Source: Clostridia bacterium
GTDB lineage: Bacteria > Bacillota > Clostridia > Lachnospirales > Lachnospiraceae
Reading direction: 5' to 3'
Length of the DNA: 46,947 bases
NCBI GenBank assembly: GCA_003246295.1
Contig: QKAS01000053.1
Location: forward strand, 1 to 46,947
How positions within the stretch are numbered: position 1 is the stretch's first letter; every line of letters begins with the position of its first letter. Position numbers and translations under genes: made by a program. Below the pieces are notes generated by a model. That model saw nothing but the letters and a program-made list of their open reading frames with translations. It ran no database searches and was not told the DNA's origin. Below, one piece after another: positions 36,066-44,548 of the stretch.

Positions 36066-36111
36066 TACAACTCTATGATTCCTATTATATTTGAAAGGAA
36101 ATGTAATTCAT

Positions 36112-36573
36112 ATGAAAAGCAAGTATTTAAAAGCATCTTTTACAATTGAAGCATCGATTATTTTACCATTTATTACAATAATTCTAATTATACTAATATA
36201 TATGGGTCTATTCTTATATAACCGGTGTATATTAACACAAAGAGTCTATATTGAAATTTTTCGTGGAAGTAAAATGGTATCAGACAATCAGTCTATTGCA
36301 GATGAAATCAACTATGAATTTCAAAAATTTTTTAATTTGTATGTAGTTGGAGGAACGGTATCCGTAATTGAGACTAATGTGAGTCAGAAGGAGGTTAATA
36401 GTGGTATTATTTTAAAAGGATATCATCCATTTTATAGAAATAAAATTACAAATAATATTGATTCCTATTGGAGCTGTAAGATAGAAAAAGAAGTATATCG
36501 TCTGGATCACTTAAACTATATTAGAAACTGTAGAAAGCTGGAAGAAGTTCTGGAGGAAGAACATGAACCTTGA
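36112..36573 (+). CDS. Second TadE-like pseudopilin
   Basis: 153 residues. The N-terminus has Ala8 followed by SFTIE with Glu at +5 and a hydrophobic helix (ASIILPFITIILIILIYMG), matching TadE/TadF. Unlike the longer TadE it has no Cys-rich tail; its only late cysteines are SCKIE and RNCRK. Start ATG 36112 has AAAGGAAA about 12 bases upstream; an in-frame TTG at 36091 is the only other candidate. Its stop overlaps the FHA gene by 11 bases. Confidence 0.78.
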   Translation: MKSKYLKASFTIEASIILPFITIILIILIYMGLFLYNRCILTQRVYIEIFRGSKMVSDNQSIADEINYEFQKFFNLYVVGGTVSVIETNVSQKEVNSGIILKGYHPFYRNKITNNIDSYWSCKIEKEVYRLDHLNYIRNCRKLEEVLEEEHEP

Positions 36574-38020
36574 ACGTAGCTATGTAAGAGAACTAAATCA
36601 TAACTATATGATTGTAATTCCAGAGACAGATACAATCATAGAAAGTTTTGAAATAGAAATGATAGGACAGAATCAAATACAAGGACTACTGGAATTTGAA
36701 ATCAGGTATGTGGATGGAAAACAAACTTTTCTATATGAAATCAGTTCAAAGCAATCTATTACAAATCTTTATGCATCTTCGGAAATGAATTTCGAAATGA
36801 TAACAGGTTTGATTCAAGCTACCTATCAGATGATTTATACAGTAGAAGAATACTTGCTAGATATGAACCATATTTTGATTGATCCTGAGTACTTGTTTTT
36901 TGACATTGAGAAGCGCGAATATTTTTTTGTTTTTTTTCCTGAAAAAATACAGGATGCGAAAGCAGGATTTATTAAACTTTCAGAATATATTTTAGATAAA
37001 GTAGATCACAGAGATGAAAAGGCAGTTTTACTTACATATAGAATATACAAAAATACACGTGTTCAAAATTTTAAAATAGAAGAAATTATTTCATACTTAC
37101 AGGAGTGCACAGAAATTCCCGGGACATTTGTGGATAAAAATATAAAAAGAAATGTAATAGAAACAAATGACCCTCAAATAAATGATTTTATGACAGATGC
37201 TCAGATGGGAGTTATGTATTCTAATGACAATATGTCGGAGAATCTTATGAAATCTAATGAATTGAATGCTACGCAAAATAAATTTTCTGAGAAGGATTAT
37301 CCTTCTCAGAAACAAGAAAAATCATTTTTTTTAGGAGTCACAGATAAAATATTCAGTCAGCCAAACAGAATCTATATTATAGTGATTTTGATAATTATGT
37401 TTGGTTTTTTATTAATTGGAGCAGGATGGTATCTTAAAATAATTCATATGAGCACAATATGGATGATTAAAATAGAAGGATTATTATTATTACTATTGAT
37501 ATTATCTGTACTTATGTTTGAAATTAAATTAGGAAGAAAAAATAGAAAATCTGTTGAAGAGCATTGTGATATAACCAAAATGAGAATGGATGAAGAGGAA
37601 TTTAAAGAAGAAAGAATAGAAGACAATGTAGAGATAAGGGATTTTTTAAGTGATCATGACTATTATAAAGAAACTCATAATATATATGAAAATACAATGC
37701 TAGTAAGTTTTGAAAAAGAAGATTGTCTGAAAGAAGTATTAACAGGTATAGTTGATGGAAAAGATGAAAATGTTGAACTTAATGTACTACCGTTTACAAT
37801 AGGTAAACTAAGTGGGAATGTTAATCTAGCACTTAAAGATCATTCAATAAGCAGAATTCATGCAAGATTTTATAAAAAAGATGAACAATTATATTTAGAA
37901 GATTTGAACTCTCTAAACGGTACTTTTAAAAATGGAGTAAGGCTAAATAGAAACGAGGCAGTTCCTGTTCAAAAAAATGATGAAATAGAATTTGCTAAAA
38001 TCAAATTTACCTATCATTGA
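36563..38020 (+). CDS. DUF6382 and FHA domain membrane protein
   Basis: 485 residues. Residues ~1-180 resemble DUF6382, the N-terminal domain seen with FHA proteins of Tad-like clusters (MIVIPETDTIIESFEIEM, then YMIYTVEEYLLDMNHILIDPEYLFFD-like sequence). Two membrane helices lie at ~270-295 and ~298-320. The last ~90 residues are an FHA phosphothreonine-binding domain with the DHSISRIHARF and DLNSLNGTFKNG signatures. FHA modules read Thr phosphorylation, so the cluster may be tied to a Ser/Thr kinase, though none is encoded here. GGAGGAAGAAC precedes ATG 36563. Confidence 0.85.
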   Translation: MNLERSYVRELNHNYMIVIPETDTIIESFEIEMIGQNQIQGLLEFEIRYVDGKQTFLYEISSKQSITNLYASSEMNFEMITGLIQATYQMIYTVEEYLLDMNHILIDPEYLFFDIEKREYFFVFFPEKIQDAKAGFIKLSEYILDKVDHRDEKAVLLTYRIYKNTRVQNFKIEEIISYLQECTEIPGTFVDKNIKRNVIETNDPQINDFMTDAQMGVMYSNDNMSENLMKSNELNATQNKFSEKDYPSQKQEKSFFLGVTDKIFSQPNRIYIIVILIIMFGFLLIGAGWYLKIIHMSTIWMIKIEGLLLLLLILSVLMFEIKLGRKNRKSVEEHCDITKMRMDEEEFKEERIEDNVEIRDFLSDHDYYKETHNIYENTMLVSFEKEDCLKEVLTGIVDGKDENVELNVLPFTIGKLSGNVNLALKDHSISRIHARFYKKDEQLYLEDLNSLNGTFKNGVRLNRNEAVPVQKNDEIEFAKIKFTYH

Positions 38021-38078
38021 CACATGTATTTAGAAATGATACCTTTAAATGAAGAAAACAAAGAGAGAAGGGAATCAT

Positions 38079-39155
38079 ATGATTCAGCATATGAAGGAGT
38101 TTCTGTTATCTCAAGGGTATCAATTTTTACCATCAAATTTACCAGAAATTCTGGTTTATTATAGGAATCATAATAATAGGATGGAAGTAATACATATTAT
38201 GAATCCCAACGATAAAATAGAAATAACTCCACAACAGGCATTACAGATTAAAAATAAGATACTTCAACTTTTCAATCAAAGAGGTTATTCAAATATTAGT
38301 ATATTGACATTAGTTTTTCGTGGTCATCTACCATGGACCAGAATGCTTGCACAAGAAGATGATTGTTGTTGGATTTTAGATGAACAAGAACAAAGATTAT
38401 TAATATATGAAAACCAGAAACCTTGCTTTTATGAAATCAAAGAACAACTTGAGAATTTATTGCAGTCTGAAAAAGAAGTACAGGGATTACCTGATTCATT
38501 GAAGTCTAATCAGAAGGTAAGTAGTAAAAAAAATATAGTTTTGAAATATAAAAATAGAAAAACAAAGATTACGGATGGAATTACTGTTTTAAATATTCTC
38601 CTGTTTTTAGCATGTATTCTTACGGGGGATATTCTATACAATTTTGGAGCAATCAATGCAATACGTTTTTTTTATTTTCATGAATATTATAGAATTATAA
38701 CTGCTATGTTTTTACATGGAGATATACAACATTTGGTTGGAAATATGCTCATGTTCTTCTTTTTGGGTGAAATTGTAGAAACCAAGTTAGGGTTTCTTAA
38801 ATATCTTACACTTTATCTGGTATCAGGAGTTTGTGGAGGGGTACTTTCTATGGCGTACAGTACTTATCTGCAGACTTTTACGGATTCGATTGGTGCCAGT
38901 GGTGCAATTTTTGGAGTCATTGGTGCACTTTTATGGATGGTTCTTAAAAACAAAGGCAAAGTGGAAAGCATAACTTTGGGAAAAATTATGTTTTTAGCGA
39001 TTTATTCTCTTTATAGTGGATTTATTAGCACAAATGTTGATAATGCTGCTCATATTGGTGGATTTATAGCGGGCTTTATCATTGCTGCAGCTTTATATCG
39101 AAAAAACATACAGCCTGATCAGAAAGAGGAAAAACTTCATGGGAATGAAAGTTAA
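38079..39155 (+). CDS. Rhomboid intramembrane serine protease with N-terminal domain
   Basis: 358 residues. The first ~170 are cytoplasmic and of no recognised family; they include a nuclease-like hint (NISILTLVFRGHLPWTR) that is not convincing. The rest is a six- to seven-helix rhomboid. The catalytic Ser is in GASGAIFGVIGAL, the catalytic His in NAAHIGGFIAGF, and FFYFHEYYRIITAMFLHG and HLVGNMLMFFFLG are the usual early motifs. Rhomboids cut membrane-anchored substrates; pseudopilins or the FHA protein nearby are possible targets, an inference only. Start ATG 38079 has GAAGGGA 8 bases upstream. It overlaps the next gene. Confidence 0.87.
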   Translation: MIQHMKEFLLSQGYQFLPSNLPEILVYYRNHNNRMEVIHIMNPNDKIEITPQQALQIKNKILQLFNQRGYSNISILTLVFRGHLPWTRMLAQEDDCCWILDEQEQRLLIYENQKPCFYEIKEQLENLLQSEKEVQGLPDSLKSNQKVSSKKNIVLKYKNRKTKITDGITVLNILLFLACILTGDILYNFGAINAIRFFYFHEYYRIITAMFLHGDIQHLVGNMLMFFFLGEIVETKLGFLKYLTLYLVSGVCGGVLSMAYSTYLQTFTDSIGASGAIFGVIGALLWMVLKNKGKVESITLGKIMFLAIYSLYSGFISTNVDNAAHIGGFIAGFIIAAALYRKNIQPDQKEEKLHGNES

Positions 39156-40161
39156 TATTTATTACGGTGGAAGAGGATTGATTGATGATCCAACGTTGTT
39201 TGTTATTGGTAAAATGCAGGAAGTATTAGAGGAACTACATGTTGACGTGAAACGATACAACTTGTATGAAATGAAAAATACAATAACGACATTACCACAG
39301 ACATTAAAGGAAGCAGATGGAATTATACTTGCGGCTACAGTAGAATGGTATGGAATTGGTGGATTTATGACACAATTTCTTGATTCTTGTTTTTTATATG
39401 GGGATAAGGAGAGAATCAGTAATATTTATATGTGTCCTGTTGTCATGTCAACAACCTATGGAGAAAGAGAAGGAAAACTTACATTATCTACAGCATGGGA
39501 AATTCTTGGCGGTCTTCCTTGTAGCGGTATTTGTGGATACATTGCTGACACATTAGCACTTGAAATGAATCAGGGATATGGTAAATTAATTGAGAAAAAG
39601 GCAGAAAATTTGTATCGTACGATAAGTCAGAAATTGACTAGTTTTCCAGCCAGTAACCAGGCAGTTAAACAGATGGTTTCACAGACAAAAAATGTGGATT
39701 TAACACCTCAGGAAACAGAACAACTTTCACAATATGCATCAGACGATGACTATGTTCAGAAACAGAAAGAAGATATACAGGAGCTGGCAAGCTATTTCAA
39801 GGATATGTTGGTTACAAAAGAGATTGAAGATCATTCTGATGCATTGGTAAAAGAATTTCAAGATCATTTCAAGCCGCTTCCAGGACTGAAAGCATCCTAT
39901 AAGATAACGATAACAGAAAGAAAGAAGCCACTTATAATCCAGGTGAATCATACGGATTTAAAATGTCATTATGGTACTTTAGAAAAGGCAGATGTTGAGT
40001 TGGATTTAAGTCAGGCCTCTTTAAATGATATTATTTATGGACGCATGTCTTTTCAAAGGGCATTTATGTCTGGAAATATAAAAATGAAAGGTGATTTTAA
40101 AATATTAAGAGATTTAGATTTGGTGTTCACTTTTATGGATGCCACAAAGACAGGAGAATAA
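39139..40161 (+). CDS. Flavodoxin-fold reductase fused to an SCP2 domain
   Basis: About 340 residues. The N-terminal ~180 residues form a flavodoxin/NADPH-FMN reductase fold (KVNIYYGGRGLIDD, then GIILAATVEWYGIGGFMTQFLDSC). The phosphate loop is not the classical TGT type. The C-terminal ~110 residues (ASYKITITERKKPLIIQV, then DVELDLSQASLNDIIYGRMSFQRAFMSGNIKMKGDF) match SCP2/sterol-carrier domains, lipid-binding folds, here with the usual GxxxGDF ending. Substrate and partner are unknown. ATG 39139 has AGAGGA 9 bases upstream; 39145 is an alternative. It overlaps the rhomboid gene and precedes the HIT gene by 3 bases. Confidence 0.8.
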   Translation: MGMKVNIYYGGRGLIDDPTLFVIGKMQEVLEELHVDVKRYNLYEMKNTITTLPQTLKEADGIILAATVEWYGIGGFMTQFLDSCFLYGDKERISNIYMCPVVMSTTYGEREGKLTLSTAWEILGGLPCSGICGYIADTLALEMNQGYGKLIEKKAENLYRTISQKLTSFPASNQAVKQMVSQTKNVDLTPQETEQLSQYASDDDYVQKQKEDIQELASYFKDMLVTKEIEDHSDALVKEFQDHFKPLPGLKASYKITITERKKPLIIQVNHTDLKCHYGTLEKADVELDLSQASLNDIIYGRMSFQRAFMSGNIKMKGDFKILRDLDLVFTFMDATKTGE

Positions 40162-40164
40162 ATA

Positions 40165-40578
40165 ATGATAGATGAAAACTGTATCTTTTGTAAAATTGCA
40201 AATGGTGAAATTCCTTCAAAAACAGTTTATGAAGATGATGATTTCCGCGTCATACTTGATTTAGGCCCTGCTTCAAAAGGGCATGCACTGATTCTTCCAA
40301 AAGATCATTATAATGATTTATATGAGCTTACTGATGATCTTACAGGAAAAGCTTTTATTCTTGCAAAAAAAATTTCAATACTTTTAAAGAAAAAACTAAA
40401 TTGTGAAGGATTAAATTTAGTTCAGAATAACGGAAGAACTGCAGGACAAACAGTTTTTCACTTTCATATCCATATCATACCAAGGTATAATGATGACCAG
40501 CAGAAGATAGGATGGAAGCCACAGGAAGTCACACAGGAAGAACTAGAAGACACCTTACAGAAAATTTTTGAATCATAA
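40165..40578 (+). CDS. HIT-family nucleotide-binding hydrolase
   Basis: 137 residues, the usual size of an HIT (HinT-type) protein. CIFCKIANGEIPSKTVYED opens the family fold and FHFHIHIIPRY holds the histidine triad that forms the nucleotidyl intermediate. HinT-type proteins hydrolyse adenosine phosphoramidates and related nucleotide derivatives. It starts 3 bases after the flavodoxin-SCP2 gene and is the last gene before the inverted repeat at 40587, so it ends this transcription unit. It is a common housekeeping gene and may be only loosely linked to the Tad-like genes upstream. Confidence 0.92.
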   Translation: MIDENCIFCKIANGEIPSKTVYEDDDFRVILDLGPASKGHALILPKDHYNDLYELTDDLTGKAFILAKKISILLKKKLNCEGLNLVQNNGRTAGQTVFHFHIHIIPRYNDDQQKIGWKPQEVTQEELEDTLQKIFES

Positions 40579-40586
40579 TTCCTAAT

Positions 40587-40651
40587 CATAATTTATAAAA
40601 AGCAGCTATCCTTTCTAGTATATAAAAGGCAGCTGCTTTTTATAAATTATG
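40587..40651. terminator. Perfect 21-bp inverted repeat, bidirectional terminator
   Basis: The 21 bases at 40587-40607 are the exact reverse complement of 40631-40651, with a 23-base centre. The stem has a G/C-containing core and T runs on both sides, suiting stops in both directions between the convergent HIT and murG genes. The right arm covers the murG stop codon. Confidence 0.88.
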
Positions 40652-41708
40652 ATAGATCCTGAATAAGAGATAAAATAATTGAGGCAGAATCTGTTTGTGT
40701 ACTATTTTTCATAACTTCTATAAAATGATTGCGATTTCTATATAACTGATGAATTTCAGAAACGAAACGTTCTATTGATAAGGAATCTTCTTCTAGAACG
40801 ATACTATATCCTTGAGATTCAAAAGATCTGGCATTTAATAGTTGATCCCCTCTGCTACTTTTTGAAGTAAGTGGAATCAAAAGGTTTGGTTTTTGAAGCG
40901 CTAATAATTCGCAGATAGCATTTGCACCAGCACGACTAATAACGAGATCAGCAATCGCTAATAAATCCTTTAGCTCATCTGTAATATATTCATATTGCAG
41001 ATATCCATTTGTATTTACTAAGGAAATATCTTTTTTTCCTTTGCCACATAGGTGTACGATATAAAAATCTGATAGAAGTTCAGGAAGCGCACTTCTAACA
41101 ATTTGATTAACAGAAGCAGCACCAAGACTACCACCCATGATTAAAATAACAGGCTTATCTTCTTTAAGACCACAAAAACGAAATCCCTCTTCTTTGTCAC
41201 CAAGAAAAAGTTCCTGACGGATTGGCGTACCGGTTAAAACGGCTTTGTTTCCTGGAATGAACTGAAGTGTCTCAGGAAAATTACAACAGACCTTTTTAGC
41301 AACAGGAATGCAGATACGATTTGCAAGTCCGGGAGTCATATCAGATTCGTGAATGATACATGGTATCTTCAGAGCGGCGGCGGCCCGAACAACCGGGACG
41401 GTTACAAAACCACCTTTAGAAAAAAGAAGATCGGGTTTTATTTCTTTTAGTAATTTTTTTGCTTCAAAATATCCTTTTATTACACGGAAAGGGTCAGTGA
41501 AGTTTTTAATATCAAAATATCGTCTGAATTTTCCTGTTGAAATGCCATAATAAGGGATAGGAAAATCATGAAGTAGTTTTTTCTCCATGCCATCATAAGA
41601 TCCTATATAAGAAACGTTATATTCTAAATCTTTTAATAAAGGAAACAAAGCTATATTTGGTGTTACATGACCTGCAGTACCACCACCGGTCAAAACTATT
41701 TTTTTCAT
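40647..41708 (-). CDS. murG: MurG, lipid II-forming N-acetylglucosaminyltransferase
   Basis: 353 residues, standard for MurG. The N-terminal GGGTAGHVTPNIAL loop is the membrane/lipid I-side motif, and the C-terminal half has VILIMGGSLGAASVNQ and ADLVISRAGANAICELLALQKPNLLIPL, the UDP-GlcNAc-binding motifs. It adds N-acetylglucosamine to lipid I on the inner face of the membrane. The start is ATG 41708 with GGAGG 8 bases upstream; the frame extends to 41774 without a good site. It stands alone and not in a division/cell-wall cluster, so a second, cluster-located murG elsewhere in the genome is possible. Confidence 0.92.
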   Translation of the reverse strand: MKKIVLTGGGTAGHVTPNIALFPLLKDLEYNVSYIGSYDGMEKKLLHDFPIPYYGISTGKFRRYFDIKNFTDPFRVIKGYFEAKKLLKEIKPDLLFSKGGFVTVPVVRAAAALKIPCIIHESDMTPGLANRICIPVAKKVCCNFPETLQFIPGNKAVLTGTPIRQELFLGDKEEGFRFCGLKEDKPVILIMGGSLGAASVNQIVRSALPELLSDFYIVHLCGKGKKDISLVNTNGYLQYEYITDELKDLLAIADLVISRAGANAICELLALQKPNLLIPLTSKSSRGDQLLNARSFESQGYSIVLEEDSLSIERFVSEIHQLYRNRNHFIEVMKNSTQTDSASIILSLIQDLS

Positions 41709-41742
41709 AAAAAACCTCCAGAATGGACTTTCTATCATTGCG

Positions 41743-41771
41743 ATTATAGCAGATGTAGAAGATAGATTCCA
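41743..41771 (-). promoter_or_regulatory. Possible murG promoter
   Basis: On the minus strand TGGAAT (41766-41771), 17 bases, TATAAT (41743-41748). The -10 is perfect and the -35 weak. The 282-base gap between murG and pgi holds this and the pgi promoter; nothing else stands out. Confidence 0.45.
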
Positions 41772-41869
41772 CATGAATCATTGGAATGAGGGTAATAAAA
41801 ATATTTTTATGAAATGTGTTATATGAAAACAGATATACATTTCCTGATAAGATAGTCGTGAATTTTTTC

Positions 41870-41898
41870 TTGATAATCAGAAATAAGTTTGCTACACT
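41870..41898 (+). promoter_or_regulatory. Promoter of pgi
   Basis: TTGATA (41870-41875), 17 bases, TACACT (41893-41898), about 90 bases before the start codon. Confidence 0.65.
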
Positions 41899-41990
41899 AA
41901 ATAAACGAAATGGATGATTATAAAAAATCAACCTTTTATGACAGTTTAAATATTAATAAATATGGATAGATTGAAAAGGAGTGTGTCTGG

Positions 41991-43340
41991 ATGAGTCAGA
42001 AAATAAGTTTTGATTATTCTAAAGTAAGTTCATTTGTAAATGCAAAAGAAGTTGATATGATGAAAAAATTAACAGGGGATGCAAAAGAATTACTTGTCTC
42101 TAAAACGGGAGAGGGAAGTGATTTTTTAGGATGGATTGATCTCCCAGTAAACTATGATAAAGAAGAATTTGACAGAATAAAAAAGGCAGCAAAAAAAATA
42201 CAGCAGGATTCAGAAGTTCTCCTAGTGATAGGAATTGGAGGTTCTTACCTGGGAGCGAGGGCAGCGATAGAGTTCTTGAGACATAGTTTTTATAATGTTC
42301 TTCCAAAAGAACTTCGTAAAACACCCGAAATTTATTTTGTTGGAAACTCTATTAGCTCAACATATATCAGGCATTTGGCAGAAGTAATTGGAAACAGAGA
42401 TTTTTCAATTAATATGATATCAAAATCAGGAACAACAACTGAACCGGCAATTGCCTTCCGTTTCTTTAAAGAAATGGCTGAAAAGAAATATGGTAAAGAA
42501 GGTGCAGCAGGAAGAATTTATGCAACAACAGACAAAGCAAGAGGTTCTTTAAAGGGACTTGCAACAGAAGAAGGTTACGAAACATTTGTTGTACCCGATG
42601 ATATTGGAGGAAGATTTTCTGTATTAACGGCTGTTGGATTGCTTCCAATTGCAGTTAGTGGTGCAGATATTGACCAGTTAATGAAAGGCGCTGCATCAGG
42701 AAGAGAAAGAGCCCTTACGCTTCCATTTGAAGAGAATGATGCTTTGAAATATGCAGCACTTAGAAATATTCTTTTGAGAAAAGGAAAACAAATAGAAATT
42801 CTTGCGAACTATGAACCAAGTGTACATTTTGTTTCTGAATGGTGGAAACAGTTGTTTGGTGAGAGTGAAGGAAAAGACCAAAAAGGTATTTATCCTGCAA
42901 GTGTGGATCTTACTACAGATCTTCATTCCATGGGACAGTTTATTCAGGATGGATCAAGAAATTTGTTTGAAACAGTTCTTACCATTGAAAAATCCAGAGA
43001 AGAAATTATTATTGGAGAGGAGCCAGTCGATCTTGACGGATTAAATTACCTGGCTGGGAAATCTGTTGATTTTGTTAATAAGAGTGCAATGAATGGAACG
43101 ATTCTTGCGCATACTGACGGTCAGGTTCCAAATCTTATGGTTCATATTCCAGAAGTCAGTGAGTTCTATTTAGGAGAACTATTCTATTTCTTTGAATTTG
43201 CATGTGGTGTAAGTGGATACTTATTAGGTGTCAATCCATTTGATCAACCAGGTGTTGAAAGCTATAAAAAGAATATGTTTGCCTTGTTAGGAAAACCAGG
43301 ATTTGAAGCACAAAGAGATGAACTACTGAAAAGATTATAG
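41991..43340 (+). CDS. pgi: Glucose-6-phosphate isomerase
   Basis: 449 residues, the shorter bacterial form. Key motifs: [18 protein letters not shown] (sugar-phosphate binding), [15 protein letters not shown], the Glu-bearing region near [16 protein letters not shown] and the C-terminal [18 protein letters not shown]. It interconverts glucose 6-phosphate and fructose 6-phosphate in glycolysis. A ribosome site GAAAAGGAG lies about 10 bases before ATG 41991. It is flanked by its own promoter and a probable terminator, so it looks monocistronic. Confidence 0.95.
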   Translation: MSQKISFDYSKVSSFVNAKEVDMMKKLTGDAKELLVSKTGEGSDFLGWIDLPVNYDKEEFDRIKKAAKKIQQDSEVLLVIGIGGSYLGARAAIEFLRHSFYNVLPKELRKTPEIYFVGNSISSTYIRHLAEVIGNRDFSINMISKSGTTTEPAIAFRFFKEMAEKKYGKEGAAGRIYATTDKARGSLKGLATEEGYETFVVPDDIGGRFSVLTAVGLLPIAVSGADIDQLMKGAASGRERALTLPFEENDALKYAALRNILLRKGKQIEILANYEPSVHFVSEWWKQLFGESEGKDQKGIYPASVDLTTDLHSMGQFIQDGSRNLFETVLTIEKSREEIIIGEEPVDLDGLNYLAGKSVDFVNKSAMNGTILAHTDGQVPNLMVHIPEVSEFYLGELFYFFEFACGVSGYLLGVNPFDQPGVESYKKNMFALLGKPGFEAQRDELLKRL

Positions 43341-43360
43341 TTAAATTCTATAGATGCGAC

Positions 43361-43403
43361 AAAGGTGTCATAACAGGCAAATGCTTATTATGGCACTTTT
43401 CTT
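43361..43403 (+). terminator. Probable terminator after pgi
   Basis: An imperfect hairpin, AAAGGTGTCATAA against TTATGGCACTTTT (one mismatch, one G-T pair), ends in a T-rich tract. Confidence 0.6.
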
Positions 43404-43429
43404 GTACAAGTGAGAAAGAGGAGGTATTT

Positions 43430-44392
43430 ATGAAAATAGTGTTATTAGAACGTAACAGTTTAGGACCGGATATTGATGTATCATGTTACGAAAAACTAGG
43501 TGTGGTAAAGATGTATCCTGTTTCAGATGTAAATAATACGCCAGAAAGAATTCAAGATGCGGATATTATCATTGTAAACAAAGTGCCAATGAATGAAAAA
43601 ACCTTAAAAGATGCAAATAGTGTAAAACTTATATGTGTTACGGCTACAGGCGTGGATAATATTGATTTTACTTATACGAATCAAAGAGGAATCGTAGTTA
43701 CGAATGTAAAGGATTATTGTACAGCAGCAGTAGCACAGCATACATTTGCTATGGCATTTTACTTGATTGAACATTTAAGACACTATGATGACTATGTTAA
43801 AACAGGAGTGTATGCGAACCAGCCAAGATTTTCAAATTTTGATCTTCCTTTTTTTGAACTTTCAGGAAAAACCTGGGGAATTATAGGTATGGGAAATATA
43901 GGAAGAAATGTTGCCCAAACTGCTAAATCGTTTGGATGTAATGTTATTTTTTATTCAGCTTCAGGACAGAACACATCAACAGATTATGAAAGAGTGGAGT
44001 TTGATGACTTATTGGCTAAGTCTGATGTAATCTCAATTCATTCCCCATTGACAGACAGGACAAAAAATTTGATTGATCTAGATGCCATGAAGAAAATGAA
44101 ACGTAGCGCAGTTCTGATCAATGTTGCAAGAGGACCGATTGTAAATGATGAAGATCTTTATACGGCATTGACAGAGAATATTATTGCAGCAGCAGGTCTT
44201 GATGTTCTGGGAAAAGAACCAATTTCCAAAGAAAATCCACTGGGTTCCTTCATGGATAGTAACAAACTTCTAATTACACCCCACCTGGCATGGGCAAGCA
44301 CAGAGGCTAGAATTCGACTTGTGGATGAAATATTTAGGAATGCAAGTGCTTTTCTAAATGGAGAAGAGCGAAATGTAGTGAACCTGGCATAG
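43430..44392 (+). CDS. D-2-hydroxyacid dehydrogenase family protein
   Basis: 320 residues. The NAD-binding loop GMGNIGRNVAQTAKSFGC is followed by the catalytic Arg (NVARGPIVND), Glu (LGKEPISKEN) and His (TPHLAWAS) of the D-isomer-specific family, which reduces 2-oxoacids such as pyruvate or hydroxypyruvate to D-hydroxyacids with NADH. The precise substrate (D-lactate, glycerate, or a longer 2-oxoacid) cannot be settled by motif. The N-terminal domain (ADIIIVNKVPMNEKTL) is of the glycerate dehydrogenase-like type. GAGGAGG lies 7 bases before ATG 43430. Confidence 0.88.
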   Translation: MKIVLLERNSLGPDIDVSCYEKLGVVKMYPVSDVNNTPERIQDADIIIVNKVPMNEKTLKDANSVKLICVTATGVDNIDFTYTNQRGIVVTNVKDYCTAAVAQHTFAMAFYLIEHLRHYDDYVKTGVYANQPRFSNFDLPFFELSGKTWGIIGMGNIGRNVAQTAKSFGCNVIFYSASGQNTSTDYERVEFDDLLAKSDVISIHSPLTDRTKNLIDLDAMKKMKRSAVLINVARGPIVNDEDLYTALTENIIAAAGLDVLGKEPISKENPLGSFMDSNKLLITPHLAWASTEARIRLVDEIFRNASAFLNGEERNVVNLA

Positions 44393-44427
44393 AATTTTAG
44401 AATCATTTATTTCATTGAAAAACAATA

Positions 44428-44456
44428 TGGAAAAATAATTATATTTCATGTACAAT
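44428..44456 (+). promoter_or_regulatory. Possible ahcY promoter
   Basis: TGGAAA (44428-44433), 17 bases, TACAAT (44451-44456). A hairpin (AGTGATG/CATCACT, 44476-44503) lies in the leader before the ribosome site, an untested regulatory candidate. Confidence 0.45.
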
Positions 44457-44548
44457 GAGACCGTAGATGATCTATAGTGATGATAGGACAGACGACCATC
44501 ACTTTAATAAAAATTCGGCTGAATTATAATAATATCGGAGGAACTATT

